Below are positions 42,928 to 52,356 of a stretch of DNA of 64,000 nt, one piece after another (within the stretch, counting starts at the first letter, position 1; every line of letters starts with the position of its first letter). Where the stretch lies: the NCBI GenBank assembly GCA_017456605.1, contig JAFTJA010000013.1, positions 1 through 64,000 of the forward strand. Direction: 5' to 3'. Below the pieces are notes generated by a model that worked only from the letters and a program-made list of their open reading frames with translations, was not told where the DNA came from and ran no database searches. The position numbers and the translations under genes were made by a program. This DNA is from Clostridia bacterium. GTDB taxonomy: Bacteria; Bacillota; Clostridia; Monoglobales; Monoglobaceae.

Positions 42928-42956
42928 ATTATATCACACAAAATCGCTCATGTCAA
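42928..42956 (-). promoter_or_regulatory. Perfect sigma-A promoter of rpsO-pnp
   Basis: On the minus strand TTGACA (42956-42951), 17 bp, TATAAT (42933-42928). The -35 box overlaps the stop codon end of the preceding SLH frame. A leader of about 90 nt with a GGTT/AACC hairpin follows. Confidence 0.85.
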
Positions 42957-44476
42957 CTGTTTTTTAAGGAAATATTATAGAGCCTTAAAACAGTGGTAAT
43001 TGCCTGTTCAGTGGAATAACCATCTTGCGGAGCAAAGCGGTTGTCGCCCACGCCATTTATTATACCCGCATTCTTCATTGCGTAAACATTACTTACTGCC
43101 CAATCGGAAATATCGTTATTGTCCGCAAACTCTTCAACTGTATAATCCGGTATGTTGCCTGAAAGTACCCATATTCTGAACAATATCGTAGCCGCCTGCT
43201 CGCGGGTCAAATATTCATCAGGAGCAAATCTTTTTTCTCCAACACCGTTTATTATACCGACCTCGGATAAAAACTTTACTTTTTCGTCATCGCAGTCAAC
43301 ATAATTGACATTTTCTGCCGGCAACTTTTCCATAGACTTCACAAAGGGCAATTCGTATACCAGCTTGCAGAAGTTTTCACGAGTAATGTTTTTGCGGTAT
43401 CTGTTTTGCAGTTCTTCCGGCAATAAGCCAAGCTCCTTTGCCTCTTCTATCGTTTCAGCTGCCCAATCCGACGAGTTGTCATAAAGGCATCTTATAACAT
43501 TGTAGTAACCCGGACCTGCCTTGCCGACGCCTCTGCCGACCATTGCAATACCATCTTTGAATTCGTTACCAATTGACCATTTATAGCCGCTGTTGTCATT
43601 TCTTGAAAGCGCCGTTTCGCCGGTTTCGGTTATATACTTGATTTCGCCGTAAGGACGGTAAACCAAGTCCTTTACCACCGATGCAAGTCCTTCGGAAAAT
43701 GCACTTTGGATATGCCAACCATCAGAAAGCGCAATAATATAATCGCCCTCGGTGTTTATAAATCCCTCAAAGCTGTTTGTTGAAATGCCTAAAAGTCCGT
43801 TATCACCAACATTTGTCAGATAGTTGTAATTTGACGCAATCACCTTGCCGTCTGAGTTCACAAGCCTTGAGCCAAAGCTGTCACGGACATCAAACAATCC
43901 CTCACCAATATGTTCTATATCGCCTAAGGACTCAGTAATCACCTTTCCGTCAAGGTTTATGATTTTATAGGTTGAAGTTTTGGAATCATAAATTTTAATC
44001 AAGCCGTCCTTATAAATAAACGATACCCCAACATCTCGAAGTTCAAGCAGCAAATTGGATTCTTTATCATAAATCTTGTTTGTATTCCCATCGGTCTCAA
44101 GAATATAATCTTCCGCTGCCATGAAAATCTCCGGCTCACCCATAAATTCTTTGAGCAATCTGCCCTCTTCATCAAGAATCCAGCAGTATACGCCGATATA
44201 TACCTTGTATCGACCTCTGCCAAACGGAAACACCTTGTTTTCGCCATACTCTTCTCTCAGTTCTGACAGAACCTTATCCTCAACGTAGGTCTGACCTTTA
44301 ACATACGCCTCGTCATCGGTCTCATTTCCAAAGCTGTCGATATACTTTACCTCTCCGTTTTCAAGGGTAAAGGAATATCCGTTTTGCCATTTCTCCAATG
44401 TTTTAACATTACCGTAATCTATTTATTCATAATACCAAATCGGCTCGTCCTCAGGCAAGTCCACCTTAGTGATACC
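42953..44476 (-). pseudogene. C-terminal part of WG-repeat/SLH gene after in-frame stops
   Basis: This frame is exactly in phase with the WG-repeat gene upstream and separated from it only by TAA at 44479-44477 and a second TAA at 44425-44423. Between the stops the sequence keeps coding character (GITKVDLPEDEPIWYYE). The downstream 481 residues contain WG-like repeats (FDVRDSFGSRLVNSDGK, IQSAFSEGLASVVKD, FKDGIAMVGRG) and then two C-terminal SLH repeats (VGIINGVGEKRFAPDEYLTREQAATILFRIW; AVSNVYAMKNAGIINGVGDNRFAPQDGYSTEQAITTVLRL). The only start is a TTG at 44396 without a ribosome binding site, so it is probably not translated separately. The SLH anchor would then be lost. Confidence 0.75.
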
Positions 44477-45802
44477 TTACTTTTCACAATCGGTCACACG
44501 GAAATATCCGGGATCCAGATTGTCCCACCGGTAATCACCAACAATTTTTATTCCGCTATCTGTTAAGTCAACAATGGTTTTTCCGTTTTTGTCAATTATT
44601 TTAGTTGAATTAACGCAAGCAATACCACCGTAAAAACCACCTATTGAGTAGTTTTCGGCATTGAACGCAATCTTGCCTTTTAAATTCAGTACATCGTGCT
44701 GCCAGCTGCCGTCTTTGTTGCAGCGGCTTGCAAAAGCAAGACCCTCATTAAAGCCAAAAACCATACGGTAGTCAAAGCTTGTCAATTCTCTGCCAAAAAT
44801 ATCGTAATATCCGCCCTTATCATAAGCTTTTTTTGCCGCAATTCTGCCCTCTGAAATATCCACAATCTGAATATGCTCCATCGGCAGAATTTCATTTCCG
44901 TCAAAATCAACCACGCCATAAAGTAGACCATATTCTTCTTTATCTTCACGGGTATTTTCCTTTTCAATAATTATAAGACGGTTATCGGGACAAACATTTT
45001 GTGGCTCATATTCAAGAATTGGCTGCATAACAACCACGCCCTGTCTGTTTGCAAGGCCAAACTTCCCGTCTTTTTTCAAAACATAAAAAACATCATAACC
45101 ATCATACAGGGATTTTATGTAATCATATTCAAAGTCAAGAATTGTTTGTCCCTCATAATTCAAAACACCATATTTTCCGTCAAGCTCTGCCACTATATTG
45201 TAATCATTTTCGGACAGATAAACATCATCATATATGGCAGGAATTATCTCCTCAAGAGAGCTGTTTACCACACCGATTTTGTCATTTTCAAAAAACAACA
45301 TTTTGTTCTTAATTAAGGTAAGGCATTGATAGTTATCCCGACGCAAAAACTTGCTGTACGGAGCTTTTGCAATAAGCTCCCCGTTTCTGTAAATACCAAA
45401 CTCACCCTCATAGTACATACGGGGTCTGCCATCATCATTGTTCGAAATATCCACTATCTCTGAGTTGTTATAGCCTTGTAAAACTCTGCCCGGTACATCA
45501 AAAACATATTCCATACCGTAATGGTTTATTTGATACTGCTTTCCGTCTTTTGTTGCAACAGCAAACCAATCGTCATACTCGCATATACTGTCATAATCAG
45601 CAGACTTTTTATTTCCCTCTGCATCATAAACAGCGTAACTGCCATCCTTTTTTGCAACATAAATATCATAGATCTCCTTGCGTATTTCGCTGAACTCAAC
45701 GGGCAACACAATTTCATAGCTCTTTTGCTCTGTTTCCGCATTAACACATACAAATGAACACAAAATCGAAATTATTATAAAAAAACTTATCATGCGTTTC
45801 AT
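44477..45802 (-). CDS. Secreted WG-repeat protein, truncated by stop codon
   Basis: 441 residues from an ATG with AGGAGAG upstream. Signal peptide residues 1-22 (VNAE). The rest is a chain of WG-type beta repeats, each near VAELDGKYGVLNYEGQTILDFEYDYI or LKKDGKFGLANRQGVVVMQPILEYE, about 30 to 40 residues long. WG repeats form surface-exposed beta structures of unknown ligand. The frame runs on past its TAA into more WG repeats and SLH domains, so this looks like the 5' part of a 950-codon surface-protein gene broken by two nonsense codons. A shortened secreted protein without an S-layer anchor could still be made. Confidence 0.8.
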   Translation of the reverse strand: MKRMISFFIIISILCSFVCVNAETEQKSYEIVLPVEFSEIRKEIYDIYVAKKDGSYAVYDAEGNKKSADYDSICEYDDWFAVATKDGKQYQINHYGMEYVFDVPGRVLQGYNNSEIVDISNNDDGRPRMYYEGEFGIYRNGELIAKAPYSKFLRRDNYQCLTLIKNKMLFFENDKIGVVNSSLEEIIPAIYDDVYLSENDYNIVAELDGKYGVLNYEGQTILDFEYDYIKSLYDGYDVFYVLKKDGKFGLANRQGVVVMQPILEYEPQNVCPDNRLIIIEKENTREDKEEYGLLYGVVDFDGNEILPMEHIQIVDISEGRIAAKKAYDKGGYYDIFGRELTSFDYRMVFGFNEGLAFASRCNKDGSWQHDVLNLKGKIAFNAENYSIGGFYGGIACVNSTKIIDKNGKTIVDLTDSGIKIVGDYRWDNLDPGYFRVTDCEK

Positions 45803-45819
45803 AAAAATGCTCTCCTTTT

Positions 45820-46350
45820 TTATGTAGCTTTTGCATATTCAACTAAATCCCAAATTGCGTTTTTATCAGTAAAATCTCCGTCCGCATCACAAAGCTCTAT
45901 CAGAAGCTTTTCCATATCACTTGGGTTTTCTTTTGATGACATAAACTTTTTAAGAGCCTTTATTGCTGTTTTATGGGGGAAAGAAAGTTCATTAAGCACC
46001 ATTTTGCCAAGGAAATTAAAAACTTTTACGTTTTCGGGCAAGCCGTTTTTGAAGTTCTTTTCAATAACCATTCTGTCATAATATTCACGGCAGTTAAGAG
46101 GGGTAATTCCCGTTGAGAAAACAGCAATTTTTTTATCCTTTAGCATCTCAATATTTTTTGTTATAAGCCCTGCCCCGCAAATAACTTCGCCATAAAGACC
46201 TCCGCCATATATTATGGTGTCATACTTTGCCAAATTGGATGCAGAAACGTTTTTTGCATCAAAAATATCGCAACAAAGCTCCTCCGCTATCCACTGGGCA
46301 TATTTTTGTGTAGAGCCGTATCGGGATTTGTATATTACCACCGAATTCAT
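45820..46350 (-). CDS. Flavodoxin-domain protein
   Basis: 176 residues. The FMN phosphate loop SRYGSTQKYAQWIAEEL (about 9-25) and YDTIIYGGGLYGEVICG are typical of the flavodoxin-like (Flavodoxin_5, HemG-type) group; the last third (YYDRMVIEKNFKNGLPENVKVFNFLGKMVLNELSFPHKTAIKAL) is also HemG-like. Likely an FMN electron carrier or oxidoreductase in the cytoplasm. ATG at 46350 with GGGAGGA upstream is preferred over a start 15 bases earlier. It is the last gene after fbp. Confidence 0.88.
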   Translation of the reverse strand: MNSVVIYKSRYGSTQKYAQWIAEELCCDIFDAKNVSASNLAKYDTIIYGGGLYGEVICGAGLITKNIEMLKDKKIAVFSTGITPLNCREYYDRMVIEKNFKNGLPENVKVFNFLGKMVLNELSFPHKTAIKALKKFMSSKENPSDMEKLLIELCDADGDFTDKNAIWDLVEYAKAT

Positions 46351-46374
46351 AAAAAGTCCTCCCAAAGATAAATT

Positions 46375-48342
46375 CTATTTCACACGCTCGTTTATGTAAC
46401 CCTTCTTATAGTTTTCCAAAAGCTCGTTTAAAATTTTTATCTTGTGTTTTATACCCTCGCCAATATCGGTATCACGAACCTTTTTTCTGCCAATATTCTG
46501 TTCAACCAGCGTACGGCTCGAATAAAGGTCAAAATCGTTTTCAATCACATCGTTTACACCGGTGAACGGCTGATGCTGGGTTATATAAAATCCGGTAGAA
46601 TTGTTAATCAGAGTATAACCTGCAATCCCCGTAGTTCCCTGATAAGGTTTTGAAAAACCGCCATCGATGACATACAGCTTTCCAAAAGCCTTAATCGGGC
46701 TTTCGCCTTTTCCAGTTTTCACAGGAACGTGGCCGTTTATAATATGCGCACTGCTTTTGTCGAGACCGAATTCGTCAAAAATCATATCACATGTATCCGG
46801 ATTTTCAATAAAGTTGTAATAATGATTCTTTGGCTCACCAAAAAGCTCTTTGCCCTTGATGAAATATCTTTCAAAGGTGGTAAGTCTGTCTTTGCCGTGG
46901 AGCGGCGACTTCTTTCCGCACCAGAGATACCAGACAAAATCGCTTTCAGGCACGGTGGATTTTGAAAGGTAGATTTTGCGAACAAGGTTGTCAATAAAAT
47001 CAAGATAGCTTTTCCCCTTCATTTCACTGCCAAAAAAGTTCACGCAGTCAAGGTTTCCTTTCTCGTCAAGGGGTATACATCCGTGGAAAAGGAGATTGTT
47101 GTTGTAGATTTTATAAACTCCGCCATTATTAAGCACAAAACGTATATGCTGCTGAAGCTTTTCGCTGTGCAAAAACGACCGTTTTAAAGACGCCACAACA
47201 CGTTCCTCATCCTCAGTGAGAGTATAAGGCGAATCTGGATTTACGGTTGGCAAATCACAGTCGGTAAGGGGATAACTGTTTCCGTTTATTGATATTGTTT
47301 TTTTGGAAAAGTCAATTTTGTCAAGAAGCAACCGGTCTTCCATTTCGTATTCAGGATGATTTTTTATAATTTGTCCCTCAAGCTTGAACTGGATAACTGC
47401 AATCGCTTTGTGCATCTTGGCTGTTATTCTCGCGTCATTGGTTGTGAGAGCGTGCTTGTTTGAATCAAGGGGTATAAAGTGTTTGCAATCATCGTCTGCA
47501 TATGTGCTGAGTGCAAAGTTCGCAAGAGTTCTGGTATTGATACCATAGCCTATTTCTATTACATCAAAATTGTTATACCGCAGAGAATTTCGTATAACAT
47601 TGGCAATGCAGGCACTATGCCCTGATGCCGCTCCGATCCACTCAATATCGTGGTTGCCCCACTGAAAATCGATGGAATGATATTTGAGAAGCTCATCCAT
47701 AATGATGTCTGCTCTTGGCCCTCTGTCAAATATATCACCGAGAATATGTAAGTGGTCAACGCTGAGGCGTTTTATGAGATTTGCTATTGCAACAATGAAT
47801 TCATCCGCTCTGCCAATTTCTATTATTGAGTTTATAATCTGTGTGTAATAATCATGCTTGTCTTGTTCCGCATTTCTGGTATGCAAAAGTTCCTCTATTA
47901 TATAGCTGAAATCCTGAGGCATCGCTTTTCTCACCTTAGAGCGGGTATATTTGGTGGAAACAACCCGACAGATTTCAACCAGACGATAAAGGGTCAGAGC
48001 ATACCATTCATCATTGAGCTTGTTGTTTTGTTTCAGATAATATAACTTTTGTTCAGGATAATATATAAGTGTTGCAAGAAGCTTTCGTTCACTTTCGGTA
48101 AGAGTCGTCTGATACAAAACATCAATTTTTGTCTTTATTACACCGGAAGCATTTTTCAAAACGTGCAGAAAGGCTTCGTATTCGCCGTGCAAATCACTCA
48201 TGAAATGCTCAGTGCCTTTCGGGAGATTCAAAATGGCCTGAAGATTGATAATCTCAGTGCAAACACTTTGGATAGACGGATAATCGTTGGCAAGCAATTT
48301 CAGATAGTCAATTTCGTACGCTTTGTTGTTCAAAAAAATCAT
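46375..48342 (-). CDS. fbp: Fructose-1,6-bisphosphatase, class III
   Basis: A 655-residue class III FBPase (Firmicutes type), converting fructose 1,6-bisphosphate to fructose 6-phosphate for gluconeogenesis. Metallophosphoesterase motifs: SDLHGEYEAF (about 49-58), GDIFDRGPRAD, WGNHDIEWIGA and the late GHVPVKTGKGESPIKAFGKLYVIDGGF. Length is normal. It stands opposite the pfkA reaction, so both directions of the step are encoded in this window. The gene lies between hemZ and the flavodoxin-like gene. Confidence 0.97.
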   Translation of the reverse strand: MIFLNNKAYEIDYLKLLANDYPSIQSVCTEIINLQAILNLPKGTEHFMSDLHGEYEAFLHVLKNASGVIKTKIDVLYQTTLTESERKLLATLIYYPEQKLYYLKQNNKLNDEWYALTLYRLVEICRVVSTKYTRSKVRKAMPQDFSYIIEELLHTRNAEQDKHDYYTQIINSIIEIGRADEFIVAIANLIKRLSVDHLHILGDIFDRGPRADIIMDELLKYHSIDFQWGNHDIEWIGAASGHSACIANVIRNSLRYNNFDVIEIGYGINTRTLANFALSTYADDDCKHFIPLDSNKHALTTNDARITAKMHKAIAVIQFKLEGQIIKNHPEYEMEDRLLLDKIDFSKKTISINGNSYPLTDCDLPTVNPDSPYTLTEDEERVVASLKRSFLHSEKLQQHIRFVLNNGGVYKIYNNNLLFHGCIPLDEKGNLDCVNFFGSEMKGKSYLDFIDNLVRKIYLSKSTVPESDFVWYLWCGKKSPLHGKDRLTTFERYFIKGKELFGEPKNHYYNFIENPDTCDMIFDEFGLDKSSAHIINGHVPVKTGKGESPIKAFGKLYVIDGGFSKPYQGTTGIAGYTLINNSTGFYITQHQPFTGVNDVIENDFDLYSSRTLVEQNIGRKKVRDTDIGEGIKHKIKILNELLENYKKGYINERVK

Positions 48343-48357
48343 CCTTTCAAAGTATAT

Positions 48358-48957
48358 TTATATCTTATTTATAGTTCTTAGAACATCTTTTCTTTTTAGC
48401 ATCTCATCAATTCTTTCAATATAATCTTTCGGTTCTTTCACATTGAAAATCCTTTCTATCCGGTCGGTTTCTCTGTCGACAGTTTTTGTAACACCGCCAC
48501 AGCCAAGTGAAATTATACTTTGCACCTCTTCCATAATATAAATATTGTAAAGGCTCTCGGTCCCCGGCTTTGCATAACCGACGTTTTCGAGATTTCCCAG
48601 CATATTTTTTTGTCGGTAAAGGTAATAGGGATTTTTTCCGTTTGCCATAACGGTTTCACGCGCAAAATCCACCATTTTTGACACCTTGTCGCCATCTGTA
48701 AGTTCATAATCGCCAAGAGTTTCATTGAGCCTTGACGAACGTTTTATGCTCATTGTGTGAACGGTTGTATTTTCTGGATTAAGTTTTTCAACCTCTTCCA
48801 CTGTGTATTTGAACATATCCAGGTTTTCGCCCGGAAGCCCTGCGATTATGTCCATATTTATGACGTCAATTCCACATTCACGGGCAAGGTACATAGCCTT
48901 TCGTATATCATCCGGTGTGTGATTTCTGCCGATTACATCAAGGGTTTCTTGATTCAT
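48358..48957 (-). pseudogene. hemZ: hemZ, 3' part after a frameshift
   Basis: Encodes 199 residues that continue coproporphyrinogen III dehydrogenase-like HemZ: MNQETLDVIGRNHTPDDIRKAMYLAREC, NMDIIAGLPGE, HTMSIKRSSRL and YYLYRQKNMLGNLENVGYA. The first part in the preceding frame stops in NRISINPKL, where related proteins have a PQTMN-type sequence. Adding one C to the CCC run (around 48963-48965) would read NPQTMNQETL and join the two. So it is a one-base frameshift, by mutation or by assembly error. Confidence 0.85.
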
Positions 48958-49538
48958 AGTTTGGGATTTATGCTTATTCGGTTTATGTTATGATTTTTAA
49001 TAGATATAAGCTTTTCACGAGTAACAGTGTCGGGTCTTCCCGCCTCAACAGTGAATTCTTTAATTTTTGAAAGGTCAAATTCACTGTAAAGACAATCAAA
49101 AAGTTCATCAAGCTGATTTGCCGTGAGTGTCGTAGGCGTCCCGCCGCCGATATAAACGGTTTCAACGGTGCTTCCGTTTTGTTTTATTATATCTGCGGTA
49201 TATTTGATTTCTTTTTTAAGGCAGTCAAGGTACTGGGGAACAAGTTTTGCGCTTTTTGCAAGGCTATTGCTTATAAAAGAGCAATAAAGACATCTTGTGG
49301 GGCAAAAAGGTATGCCGATATAAAGACTGACGCCGTTTTCGTACATATTGTCAACAATGGCTTTTTCAATCTCCGCAATCATCACCGCAAGCTCCGCTTT
49401 TTCACGTGAAGCCCCGTATTCAAGCATAAAAGAGCCCACTGCTTCCTGTGCGCTCTTTTTTTCGTTTATTAACTTTGTTGCAAGTTTCACAGGGCGTATC
49501 CCGTCCAAGATTCCCCATGGTCTAAATTCTGTTTTCAT
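48954..49538 (-). pseudogene. hemZ: hemZ, 5' part with radical SAM motif
   Basis: 194 residues carrying the radical SAM cluster motif CPTRCLYC (Cys79, Cys83, Cys86), the GGGTPT motif and TVEAGRPDT, preceded by PWGILDGIRPVKLATKLI. HemZ is an oxygen-independent coproporphyrinogen-oxidase relative. Compared with B. subtilis HemZ (about 500 residues) the N-terminal 90-100 residues before PWG are missing: the ATG overlaps the stop of the MBL gene (ATATGA), with no room for them. The frame breaks after RISINPKL. Total with the 3' part is about 393 codons. Confidence 0.85.
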
Positions 49539-50158
49539 ATGAGATAAGGATTTTCCTTTCTTTGTTTTCCGATTGTGGTAGAAAAACCGTGACCGGGATA
49601 AACTTTGATTTCGTCACCTAAGGGCATAAGCTTTTCTTTTATTGATTTTATTTCATCATCAAAGCTGCCCAGAGGGAAATCGGTTCGCCCGATTGAGCCG
49701 GAAAACAACGTATCACCGCTTATCAAAATCTCGCCATTCACAAGGTAGCACGCACCACCCGCAGTGTGACCGGGAGTGTGAATTGTTTCAATCAAAAGCC
49801 CGTCAAGGACAATCCTTTCTCCATCATCAAGTAGAGAATATTCATGGATTTTGCCTACCTTGTCCGCATGTTCACCCGAAAGGTTGAGGGCAGGGTCTGA
49901 AAGATACTTTTCTTCATCCTTGTGAAGCATACATTTTGCACCGGTTTTGTCCATTATTTCCTTCAGTGCAAGAATGTGGTCAAAATGAGCGTGAGTAAGG
50001 AGAATAATTTTGAGGTTTAAGTCGTTTTTGTCGAGATAATCAAGTACCTTTTCGCTATCTGCAGGGGCATCAAATAAAACTGCATTTTTTGTGTTTTCAT
50101 CTGCAATGAGATAACAGTTTGTAACCAGTTCTCCCAAAATAAATCTGTGAAAAAGCAT
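49535..50158 (-). CDS. MBL-fold metallohydrolase (glyoxalase II-like)
   Basis: A 207-residue metallo-beta-lactamase-fold hydrolase. The metal motif THAHFDH (about 56-62), IHTPGHTAGG, SGDTLFSGSIGRTDFP and YPGHG are those of the glyoxalase II-like YqgX/YcbL group; the substrate is probably a thioester such as a glutathione or bacillithiol adduct, but this is not certain. ATG at 50158 follows GGAGGAAGA; the longer TTG reading would use the ribosome binding site as coding sequence. Its stop overlaps the hemZ start. Confidence 0.92.
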   Translation of the reverse strand: MLFHRFILGELVTNCYLIADENTKNAVLFDAPADSEKVLDYLDKNDLNLKIILLTHAHFDHILALKEIMDKTGAKCMLHKDEEKYLSDPALNLSGEHADKVGKIHEYSLLDDGERIVLDGLLIETIHTPGHTAGGACYLVNGEILISGDTLFSGSIGRTDFPLGSFDDEIKSIKEKLMPLGDEIKVYPGHGFSTTIGKQRKENPYLI

Positions 50159-50175
50159 TTCTTCCTCCAAAAATA

Positions 50176-52353
50176 TTATTGACGTCTTCGTATTACCGAC
50201 TGAACACCGTCAATTTGTTTGAGCTTCTTGATTGCATTTTCAAGATGCTCGGTGTTTTTAATCTCGATGGAAATCTCGATAATAGCAACGTTGTTTTTGA
50301 CCGTTCTTGCATTCAGTCCCTTTGTAGGAATTTTAAGTTCAGCGGTAACGGTCATGATATCGACCAGCAAAGAATTTCTGTCAATAGCTGTGATGCAAAG
50401 AAGTGCCTGAAAATCGTTCACTACTTCCTGTGCCCAGTAGACATTTATGAACCGCTGTTCTTCCTCCGGTGAAAACTTTGCATTCACGATATTTATACAG
50501 TCTTTTCTGTGAACCGCAACACCTCTGCCACGTGTGACATAACCAACAATCTGGTCACCGGGGACAGGGCTACAGCAATGTGAAATCCTCACAAGACAGT
50601 TGTCAATGCCCTCCACAACAACACCGCTATGGTTGGCCTTTGCAGTGGTTTTAACCACAAATTTTTCAGCAATATCACCTATATCCTGATGGCTTGAAAT
50701 ATCTTTCTTACACTTTTCTTTGAATTTTGCAAGATACTTTCCCGCACTTGAGCCTCCGTATCCAAGGGTTGCAAAAACGTCATCAAGCTGCTTGAAGCCA
50801 TACTTTGGAAGAAGCTCTTCAAGCATTTCGGTTTTGTTTATATAAGTTGCGGGTATACCGGATTTTTTCAGTTCCTTTTCAAAAATTTCTTTGCCTTTTA
50901 TGATATTTTCGGCGCGATTTTCTTTTTTCAGGAACTGATTTATTTTATTTCGTGCCTGAGAAGTTTTCGCAATTTTCAACCAGTCGAGGTTTGGTCCACG
51001 GGATGAATTTGAAGTGTTAATTTCAATAATGTCACCGTTTTCAAGTATAGTATCCAAAGTAACAATCTTGCCGTTTACCTTTGCGCCTTGCATTTTGTTT
51101 CCCACAGCACTGTGGATTGCATAAGCAAAGTCAATAGGCGTCGCACCTGCAGGCAAGCTTATAACATCACCCTTTGGAGTAAACACAAATACTTCATCGC
51201 TGAACATATCTATTTTGAGCGTCTGCATAAAATCTTCAGCGTTTGTCATATCCTTTTGGATTTCAAGAAGCTGCTTTATCCATTCAAGCTTGTTGTCAAT
51301 ATCCGACTTTCCGCTTATTCCTTCTTTATATTTCCAGTGCGCAGCGATACCGTTTTCGGCAGTACGGTGCATTTCCCAAGTGCGTATCTGAATTTCAAAA
51401 GGCGTTCCGTTGGGACCAATCACTGTGGAATGAAGCGATTGATACATATTCGGCTTTGGCATAGCGATATAATCCTTGAAACGTCCGGGAATGGGCATAA
51501 AAAGTTCATGCACCATACCAAGAACCGCATAACAGTCTGCATCGGTATTTACAATCACACGCACAGCAAACAAATCATAAATTTCATCAATGGTCTTGTT
51601 TTGCATAAACATTTTCCGATAAATGCTGTAAAAATGCTTAGCTCTGCCCTCAACATGGGCATCAATACCAAGCTTTTCAAGTCGCTGAGTGAATATGCTT
51701 ATAATATCGCTTATATATCTTTCGCGTTCTCCTTTTTTTTGACGAATACTGTCCACAATTTCATAATAGCCGATGGGGTCAATATACCGAAGGGAAAGGT
51801 CTTCAAGCTCCATCTTGATTTTTGACATACCAAGCCTGTGCGCAAGGGGTGCAAAAACCTCCAGCGTTTCTCTTGCCTTTTCTCTTTGCTTATGTTCCGG
51901 CATAGATTTCAGCGTGCGCATATTATGCAATCTGTCCGCAAGCTTTATAAGAATAACCCTTACATCCTTTGCCATAGCAAGGAACATTTTTCTCAAATTT
52001 TCAATCTGCTGTTCCTCGTTTGAGGCATAAGGGATTTTACCAAGTTTTGTTACACCGGAAACCAAAAGTGCAATGTTTTCTCCAAACTCACGCTGAATTT
52101 CTTCGTCGGTTGCATCGGTATCTTCAACCACATCGTGAAGAAGTGCAGCAGCAACCGAGCTAGCATCAAACTCCATATCAGCCAAAATGTTGGCAACAGC
52201 TATTGGATGCATAAAAAACGGCTCGCCTGACGCTCTAAGCTGTCCATCGTGTTTTTTGCATGCAAAATCAAACGCCTTGACAACAATATCAAGATCCTTG
52301 GCAACATTGTTGTTTTTTAACTTTTTAAGCAAATTTTCCAGTTGCGTTTGCAT
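50176..52353 (-). CDS. relA: Bifunctional (p)ppGpp synthetase/hydrolase
   Basis: A 725-residue RelA/SpoT homologue controlling the stringent response. HD hydrolase domain (about 25-150) with LLHDVVEDTDAT (His73, Asp74), synthetase domain with DLFAVRVIVNTDADCYAVLGMVHELFMPIPGRFKDYIAMPKPNMYQSLHSTV, TGS domain (VFTPKGDVISLPAGATPIDFAYAIH), zinc-finger-like region (RISHCCSPVPGDQIVGYVTRGRGVAVHRKDC) and a C-terminal ACT domain. Hydrolase motif residues are intact, so both activities are expected. It lies 3 bases after recJ, a common neighbour order. Confidence 0.97.
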   Translation of the reverse strand: MQTQLENLLKKLKNNNVAKDLDIVVKAFDFACKKHDGQLRASGEPFFMHPIAVANILADMEFDASSVAAALLHDVVEDTDATDEEIQREFGENIALLVSGVTKLGKIPYASNEEQQIENLRKMFLAMAKDVRVILIKLADRLHNMRTLKSMPEHKQREKARETLEVFAPLAHRLGMSKIKMELEDLSLRYIDPIGYYEIVDSIRQKKGERERYISDIISIFTQRLEKLGIDAHVEGRAKHFYSIYRKMFMQNKTIDEIYDLFAVRVIVNTDADCYAVLGMVHELFMPIPGRFKDYIAMPKPNMYQSLHSTVIGPNGTPFEIQIRTWEMHRTAENGIAAHWKYKEGISGKSDIDNKLEWIKQLLEIQKDMTNAEDFMQTLKIDMFSDEVFVFTPKGDVISLPAGATPIDFAYAIHSAVGNKMQGAKVNGKIVTLDTILENGDIIEINTSNSSRGPNLDWLKIAKTSQARNKINQFLKKENRAENIIKGKEIFEKELKKSGIPATYINKTEMLEELLPKYGFKQLDDVFATLGYGGSSAGKYLAKFKEKCKKDISSHQDIGDIAEKFVVKTTAKANHSGVVVEGIDNCLVRISHCCSPVPGDQIVGYVTRGRGVAVHRKDCINIVNAKFSPEEEQRFINVYWAQEVVNDFQALLCITAIDRNSLLVDIMTVTAELKIPTKGLNARTVKNNVAIIEISIEIKNTEHLENAIKKLKQIDGVQSVIRRRQ

Positions 52354-52356
52354 AAT

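Noticed and set aside
51088..51825. 245-codon plus-strand frame.
   Set aside because: It is antisense to relA, which is fully conserved; low-complexity shadow with no start signal.
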